Positions 59,723 through 64,000 of a stretch of DNA of 64,000 nucleotides are shown piece after piece (position 1 is the first letter of the stretch; each line of letters starts with the position of its first letter). Source of the DNA: Enterocloster lavalensis (GTDB lineage Bacteria; Bacillota; Clostridia; Lachnospirales; Lachnospiraceae); NCBI RefSeq assembly GCF_902364025.1, contig NZ_CABJCG010000004.1:245592-309591 (forward strand), read 5' to 3'. The translations under genes and the position numbers were made by a program. The notes under the pieces were generated by a model, which saw only the letters and a list, made by a program, of their open reading frames with translations, did no database searches and was not told the DNA's origin.

Positions 59723-61381
59723 CTACAGAAGCACTCCGTTTTTAAACAGCATAATCTCCCGGAACCCGTTAATCTCGCTGCGGGTTTTCTTGCCCGAGGC
59801 AACTTCCAGCACCAGCTTCCACAGCTTTTCCGACATCTTTTCCAGAGAATCCCCGTCCACGATAGTGCCCGCGTTAAAATCGATCCAATGGCGCTTGCGC
59901 TCATACAGAGCGGTGTTGGACGAGAGTTTAATGCATGGGATGGCAGTGCCCAGCGGATTCCCCCTGCCGGTAGTGAACAGCAGAATCTGCGCGCCCGAGG
60001 CCACCAGGTCGGTGATGCTGACGTTGTCATTTCCCGGCCCGGTCATCAGGTTTAATCCGGGCCTGCGAACCGGTTCCCCGTAGTCCAGGGTATCGCTCAC
60101 CACGGCGCGGCCGCCCTTCTGCACACAGCCCAGGGATTTCTCCTCCAAAGTGGTGATCCCGCCCTCCTTGTTGCCCGGGGACGGATTCTCGTACACGGGC
60201 TGGCCGTAGTCCAGATAATACTGTTTGAAGGAATTGATCAGGTTCACCACCTTCTCAAAAGTCTCCCGGGAGTCGGCCCGGTTCATGAGAATCGTCTCGG
60301 CCCCGAACATTTCCGGCACCTCCGTCAGCACGGCCGAGCCGCCCAGAGAAGTGATCCGGTCGGCCACAGTGCCGCAGAGCGGATTGGCGGTCACGCCGGA
60401 CAGGGAGTCCGAGCCTCCGCACTTGAAGGCGATTTTAAGCTCCGACACCGGCACCCGCACCCGCTTATCCCGCTTCACGATCTCCGCCAGCTCCCGCAAA
60501 AGCTCCAGCCCGGTCCCGATCTCATCCCCGGCCTCCTGGGTGACCAGCACCCTGAACCGGTCCCGGTCGTAATCCCCCAGCACAGGGAGAAATTCGTGGA
60601 TATTGTTGTTCTCGCAGCCCAGGCTCACCAGCAGCACGCCGCCCGCATTGGGGTGTTTGGCGATGGCGGCCAGCAGCTTCTGCGTCATCCGGTGGTCGTC
60701 CCCCAGCTGGGAGCAGCCGGAATTGTGCGGAAACGCGAAAATGCCGTCGCAGGCATCGCCGAATTCCACGGAGGCCAGCTTTGCCAGCACATCCGCCGTG
60801 TGGTTGGCACAGGAAACCGTGGGAATAATCCAGATTTCATTGCGCACCCCCACCGCGCCGTTTTTGCGGCGGTAGCCCTTGAATGTTGGTCCCGATTGGG
60901 CGGACGACAGGCGCGCCAGGGCCCCCGTTCCCGCAGGGGCCACCGCTCCCGCCATTCCCGCAGGGGCCACCGCTCCCGCCGTTCCCGCAGGGGCCGCCGC
61001 TCCCGGCATTCCCGCAGGGGCCACCGCTCCCGGCATTCCCGCAGGGGCCACTGCTCCCGCCATCCCCTGCTCCCCCGCCCTCACGCTGTAAGACGGGCGG
61101 TACTCATATTCCAGCGTGCCCTCCAGGTTAGTGCACATATTGTGGGAGTGCACCCAGGAACCTGCGCGCACCCGCTTTGTGGCGTGTCCGATGGGATAAC
61201 CGTACTTGATCACGTCCTGGCCCGGCTCCAGATCAGACAGAGCCACCTTGTGGCCTCTGGGAATCACCTCCGCGGCCGTGCAGCAGCCGCCCGTGAACTG
61301 AATCTCACAACCGGGCTCAAGCTGCTCCAGCGCGATGGCCACATTATCCTCCTCATGAATTCTAAAATAAGCGGTCTTCAA
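59723..61381 (-). CDS. UxaA-family dehydratase, fused form with expanded linker
   Basis: 552 residues: SAF domain (1-95, EEDNVAIALEQLEPGCEIQF, RGHKVALSDLEPGQDVIKYG), a linker of 9-residue repeats (GAVAPAGMP type, about 108-155), then the catalytic domain (FKGYRRKNGAVGVRNEIWII, KCGGSDSLSGVTANPLCG, EEKSLGCVQKGGRAV, FTTGRGNPLGTAIP). The 52-residue excess over the 43096 protein equals the linker. Probably an altronate- or hexonate-type dehydratase. Its operon also has an isomerase and an SDR. Confidence 0.88.
   Translation of the reverse strand: MKTAYFRIHEEDNVAIALEQLEPGCEIQFTGGCCTAAEVIPRGHKVALSDLEPGQDVIKYGYPIGHATKRVRAGSWVHSHNMCTNLEGTLEYEYRPSYSVRAGEQGMAGAVAPAGMPGAVAPAGMPGAAAPAGTAGAVAPAGMAGAVAPAGTGALARLSSAQSGPTFKGYRRKNGAVGVRNEIWIIPTVSCANHTADVLAKLASVEFGDACDGIFAFPHNSGCSQLGDDHRMTQKLLAAIAKHPNAGGVLLVSLGCENNNIHEFLPVLGDYDRDRFRVLVTQEAGDEIGTGLELLRELAEIVKRDKRVRVPVSELKIAFKCGGSDSLSGVTANPLCGTVADRITSLGGSAVLTEVPEMFGAETILMNRADSRETFEKVVNLINSFKQYYLDYGQPVYENPSPGNKEGGITTLEEKSLGCVQKGGRAVVSDTLDYGEPVRRPGLNLMTGPGNDNVSITDLVASGAQILLFTTGRGNPLGTAIPCIKLSSNTALYERKRHWIDFNAGTIVDGDSLEKMSEKLWKLVLEVASGKKTRSEINGFREIMLFKNGVLL
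60928..61062. repeat. 27-bp in-frame tandem repeat in the uxaA gene
   Basis: Five copies of TTCCCGCAGGGGCCACCGCT plus seven bases, starting at 60928, 60955, 60982, 61009 and 61036, exact 27-bp period. Each adds nine residues to the linker between the SAF and catalytic domains. Confidence 0.95.
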
Positions 61382-62199
61382 CGGATCACCGCCTTCATCT
61401 CCCCGATAAACCGTCCTGCCTCCGCCAGAATGGCCTCCCGCGACGGAAGATTAAAGCACTCAAACGAACAGTACTCCTCAAATCCCGCCGCCTTCAGCAG
61501 CCGGAAAATAGCCGGGAAATCCAGATGGCCATACCCCGGGAACCAGCGGTTGGAGTCCGCCAGATGCACGTGCATAAGCCTGTCCCCCATGCGGTCAATG
61601 GCTTCCCCGAAGTCCCGGTCCTCGATGTTAGCGTGAAACACATCCCAGTGCACGCCCACGCACTCCGGGTTGCCCAGATCCCGCTCGATAAAATCCATGC
61701 AGGAATCCACAGTGTTGAACAGCGCCGTCTCATAACGGTTGATGGTTTCCAGAATCAGCTTCACGCGCTGCTGCCCGGCGTAATCCACCACCTTCTCCAG
61801 ATTTCGCGCCAGCAGGGCCCGCTCCTCCCGCTCCTTCCCCGGCGTTCCCAGTCCGCGGATCAGCCCCAGCGTCACCTTGCAGTCCAGAATCTCCGCGGCC
61901 CGGATATGCTCCATCAGGCGCTCCTGCGCCCGTTCCAGCGTCTCCCCATCATCCAACAGCGTGATGTGTTCCAGCGTCCTGGCCTGGCCGGTGGAAATGT
62001 TGGAACAGGCCAGCCCGCGCCTGTCAAGCTCCGCCTTAAATCCCTCCACGTCCAGGTCCCGGTAGTGGGAAATGCACACCTCGGCGGCGTCAAACCCGCT
62101 GTCCCGAAGCCAGTCCAGGGCCTCCGGGTACTGCGCCGCGGTAAAAGGAGAGAAAATCGTGTCGTACTGGATGGTCATCGTTGAACTGAATTTCATCAT
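61378..62199 (-). CDS. Sugar phosphate isomerase/epimerase-like protein
   Basis: 273 residues, xylose-isomerase-like TIM barrel. Likely metal glutamate in VKLILETINRYETALFN, VGVHWDVFHANIED, RLMHVHLADSNRWFPGYGH and YCSFECFNLPSREA. The last motifs are typical of tagatose/psicose 3-epimerase and hydroxypyruvate isomerase relatives. Overlaps the UxaA start as ATGA, so coupled. Substrate unknown. Confidence 0.87.
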   Translation of the reverse strand: MMKFSSTMTIQYDTIFSPFTAAQYPEALDWLRDSGFDAAEVCISHYRDLDVEGFKAELDRRGLACSNISTGQARTLEHITLLDDGETLERAQERLMEHIRAAEILDCKVTLGLIRGLGTPGKEREERALLARNLEKVVDYAGQQRVKLILETINRYETALFNTVDSCMDFIERDLGNPECVGVHWDVFHANIEDRDFGEAIDRMGDRLMHVHLADSNRWFPGYGHLDFPAIFRLLKAAGFEEYCSFECFNLPSREAILAEAGRFIGEMKAVIR

Positions 62200-62214
62200 C
62201 TTCCTCCCTCCCCT

Positions 62215-62988
62215 TTAAAAGCCGTGGGACAGCGCGCCGCCGTCCACCGCGAAGTCCTGGCCGGTGAGATAGGTGGAACCCTGGCTCAGAAGGAACAGCA
62301 TCATATATCCGATCTCCACCGGATCCCCGAACCGCCCAAGCATAGGTTTCGCCAGAGCCGCCTTGTGCCGTTCCGGATTTTTCCGGTACATCTCCTGGTT
62401 CAGCTTGGTGGAAAACCATCCCGGCGCCACGCTGTTGACCAGAATATTGTCATGCTTCCACTCCTCGGCCAGACCGATGGTCAGCCCCTTCACCCCGGAC
62501 TTGGTCATGCAGTAGGGAACCACGCCGGAATGCCCCATATAGGCCGCCATGGAGGAAATGCTCACAATCCTTCCAATATACCGGGATTCCTTCAGGTACG
62601 GATAACACATGCGGCAGAGCTCAAATATGGATTCCAGGTTCACATCCTGAATCTGTTTGTACTTTTCCATGGGATATTCCTCAGCCCGGCACTTGTAGGT
62701 GATGCCCGCATTGTTGATCAGGAAATCCAAATGCCCCTCATCTGCGGCAATCCGCTCCACAATCTCCCGCACCGCTTCCCGATCGGTCAGGTCCGCGTGG
62801 ATATCGATCATATTTCCGGTGATCTCCTTCTCGTCGCTGCGCTCGATGATATCCAGGTTGTAGACTGTGGCCCCCGCGTTTGTCAGCACCTGGGCGATCC
62901 CCATCCCCAATCCCCTGGAAGCGCCGGTCACAATCCCTACGTGCCCCTCCAAATTAAATAGTTCGTTGACATAATCCTGGCTGTTCAT
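62215..62988 (-). CDS. SDR-family oxidoreductase (gluconate 5-dehydrogenase-like)
   Basis: 257 residues. NAD site GIVTGASRGLGMGIAQ, NNAG, catalytic Ser in VSISSMAAYMG, and YCMTKSGVKGLTIGL as YxxxK. The C-terminal LTGQDFAVDGGALSHGF is the usual end of the classical SDRs. Relatives oxidise gluconate, idonate or 2-keto-3-deoxy acids. First gene of the SDR-isomerase-uxaA operon; the shared box lies 90 bp upstream. Confidence 0.9.
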   Translation of the reverse strand: MNSQDYVNELFNLEGHVGIVTGASRGLGMGIAQVLTNAGATVYNLDIIERSDEKEITGNMIDIHADLTDREAVREIVERIAADEGHLDFLINNAGITYKCRAEEYPMEKYKQIQDVNLESIFELCRMCYPYLKESRYIGRIVSISSMAAYMGHSGVVPYCMTKSGVKGLTIGLAEEWKHDNILVNSVAPGWFSTKLNQEMYRKNPERHKAALAKPMLGRFGDPVEIGYMMLFLLSQGSTYLTGQDFAVDGGALSHGF

Positions 62989-63077
62989 CTTCTACCTCCT
63001 CTTCTTTTTTGCCACCGTTTCCCGATGCAATTTCAATATAGCACAATCCCCCTGGCCCTTCAACTAAAATCATTAGT

Positions 63078-63098
63078 TTTTGATAATATTTATTTCAT
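63078..63098 (-). promoter_or_regulatory. Shared operator-like box before the SDR operon
   Basis: Matches 57651-57671 in 20 of 21 positions (TTTTGATAATATTTATTTCA plus T). Located 90 bp before the SDR start in AT-rich sequence. It probably binds the same regulator as the box before mmsA. Confidence 0.6.
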
Positions 63099-63272
63099 TT
63101 TATGTATATATTTATTTCATATAAATTTTTATCCCCTTGTACGTTTTATAAATTAGATATAATATTGTCATTTTTTAATTAAATATAGTCAAAATATGTT
63201 CAAAATATATTGCATTCATAGGGAGGCAGTGATAAGATGAAAACAGAAAAATATAACCAGGAGGTAACAGCT

Positions 63273-63509
63273 ATGAAGTTTCGACACATCAAGGACATTG
63301 ACGGATTTTTCGAGGCAGTGGGGTCCTGCAAGGGGCGCGTGGAGCTGGTGACGGACGAGGGTGACCGGCTTAACCTGAAATCCAAGCTGACCCAGTATTT
63401 GGCGATGGCTAAGGTGTTTACTCAGGGAAATGAGATACCGGAAATGGATGTTGTGGCGTCGGAGAAGGAGGATATGGAGAGGTTGTTGGAGTTTATTATG
63501 ATGGGGTAG
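63273..63509 (+). CDS. Small conserved-looking protein, 78 residues
   Basis: A compact, mixed-charge protein starting MKFRHIKDIDGFFEAVGSC and ending MERLLEFIMMG. It has no membrane or signal segment. The sequence looks like a single alpha/beta domain, but I cannot name a family with confidence. ATG 63273 has AGGAGGTAA seven bases before it; the upstream ATG 63237 would add MKTENKYNQ-like residues over that site. A TATAAT box at 63,157 could be its promoter. Confidence 0.7.
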   Translation: MKFRHIKDIDGFFEAVGSCKGRVELVTDEGDRLNLKSKLTQYLAMAKVFTQGNEIPEMDVVASEKEDMERLLEFIMMG

Positions 63510-63555
63510 GGACGGAGAAAGGACGGGATGGGGGGAGGCTGGGATGCATCCGTTC

Positions 63556-63798
63556 GTGAGAGGCAGGGGGGCGGGGATTGAGACTCCGGTTTCCGCGGCG
63601 GGAGAGTCTAAGGCCCAAGAAGCCGGGAAAGCCGGGCACCGCTCCGAGCTCCAGCGCCGGCCTGATGCCGGCCCCTCCGCCTACGCTTTGCTCCGGGCGC
63701 TGAACGCCCTGCGCAATCCCGCCTTTCCCGACTCCTTGGACCTAAGACTCTCCGAGCCGCTCCAAAGTCGCCTCAATCCCCGCCCCCCTGCCTCTCAC
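63556..63798. mobile_element. 243-bp palindromic element with perfect 27-bp inverted ends
   Basis: 27 bp at 63556-63582 (GTGAGAGGCAGGGGGGCGGG...) are exactly complementary to 63772-63798. Inside, further partial complementarity continues: GGAGAGTCTWAGG and CGGGAAAG stretches pair, and the centre has CAGCGCC/GGGCGCTG arms around GCCGGC-ctgat-GCCGGC. The whole can fold into one long hairpin. It has no transposase. No clear target duplication flanks it. Candidate MITE or structured repeat. Confidence 0.65.
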
Positions 63799-63847
63799 CC
63801 ACTACGTTTTCTCGATTACCTCTTCCCTCGCTTTTCCTTGGGGTAAA

Positions 63848-63888
63848 AAAATCTCTGGCTTAGGTGACTGCCCTTTGCCAGAGATTTT
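63848..63888. terminator. Intrinsic terminator near the right edge
   Basis: Perfect 12-bp stem AAAATCTCTGGC (63848-63859)/GCCAGAGATTTT (63877-63888), 17-nt loop, A run on the left and T run on the right. Probably ends the small gene at 63273 or a gene beyond the window. 63,889-64,000 shows no gene; it ends in a run of G. Confidence 0.8.
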
Positions 63889-64000
63889 ACAATTTATTCC
63901 AAAAATCAGGTTGGAAGATCTTTTACTTTATTTGGGAGTGCGTTGTGGGGGGGACTTTTCCTTTACGGCCGGAAATGCCAGGCCATGGCGGGGGGGGGGG

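Noticed and set aside
63544..63846. 100-residue gene at the right end
   Set aside because: It is covered almost wholly by the palindromic element and has no ribosome site or family match.

Overview
The window is about 58% GC, with short intergenic gaps, strong GGAGG-type ribosome binding sites and a mixed Gram-positive gene repertoire: a SpoVB-type flippase, PadR/DUF1700/DUF4097/PspC envelope genes, NifS/NifU/MnmA, and many LysR, AraC, DeoR and GntR regulators. This fits a GC-rich spore-forming Clostridia, probably Lachnospiraceae of the Enterocloster/clostridioforme type. That placement is inference from gene content; no marker gene here fixes the species.

Layout. 1-7.8 kb: tail of an RsiV-like protein, a Cu/Zn superoxide dismutase-family protein, a divergent sirtuin, a padR-DUF1700-DUF4097-pspC operon on the minus strand, and an AraC-DMT transporter-DUF2000 operon. 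Three related intergenic elements (promoter-like core followed by a GCCGG hairpin) lie in this part. 7.8-19 kb: a double-HTH GntR regulator, then two multi-PAS hybrid histidine kinases flanking a REC-GGDEF-EAL-REC-GGDEF protein, then tRNA-Ser(CGA). 19-23.5 kb: a nifS-nifU-mnmA-amidase operon. 23.7-25.8 kb: a two-gene module of an AAA/SMC-type ATPase and a TOPRIM-like DUF4276 protein, a probable defence system, with its own promoter and a dyad over the -35. 25.9-32.6 kb: flippase, PEP/pyruvate-binding protein, HAD phosphatase, MATE exporter and a SUFU-domain protein.

32.8-63 kb is a large sugar-acid catabolic region, almost all on the minus strand. It holds three UxaA-family dehydratases (one split, two fused), tagaturonate reductase, a zinc dehydrogenase, two 2-hydroxyacid dehydrogenases, two TIM-barrel isomerases, an SDR, an FGGY kinase, an HpcH/HpaI aldolase, a DUF2088 protein, a complete branched-chain-amino-acid-type ABC transporter (livFGMHJ), a DAACS symporter and a CstA carrier. 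It also has iolJ-like, iolC and iolA/mmsA genes, which are the lower half of myo-inositol breakdown without the upper half. Regulators are a LysR protein and two tandem DeoR proteins. A 15.5-kb unit from the kinase at 53,966 down to a terminator at 38,391-38,441 looks like one transcript. IolR-like boxes occur before the mmsA, SDR and kinase operons, suggesting a shared regulon.

The strain carries many short GC-rich tandem repeats. Exact 33-bp arrays occur at two intergenic sites and, in frame, inside one gene; a 27-bp array lengthens the linker of one UxaA protein. The right end holds a 243-bp palindromic element with 27-bp perfect inverted ends.
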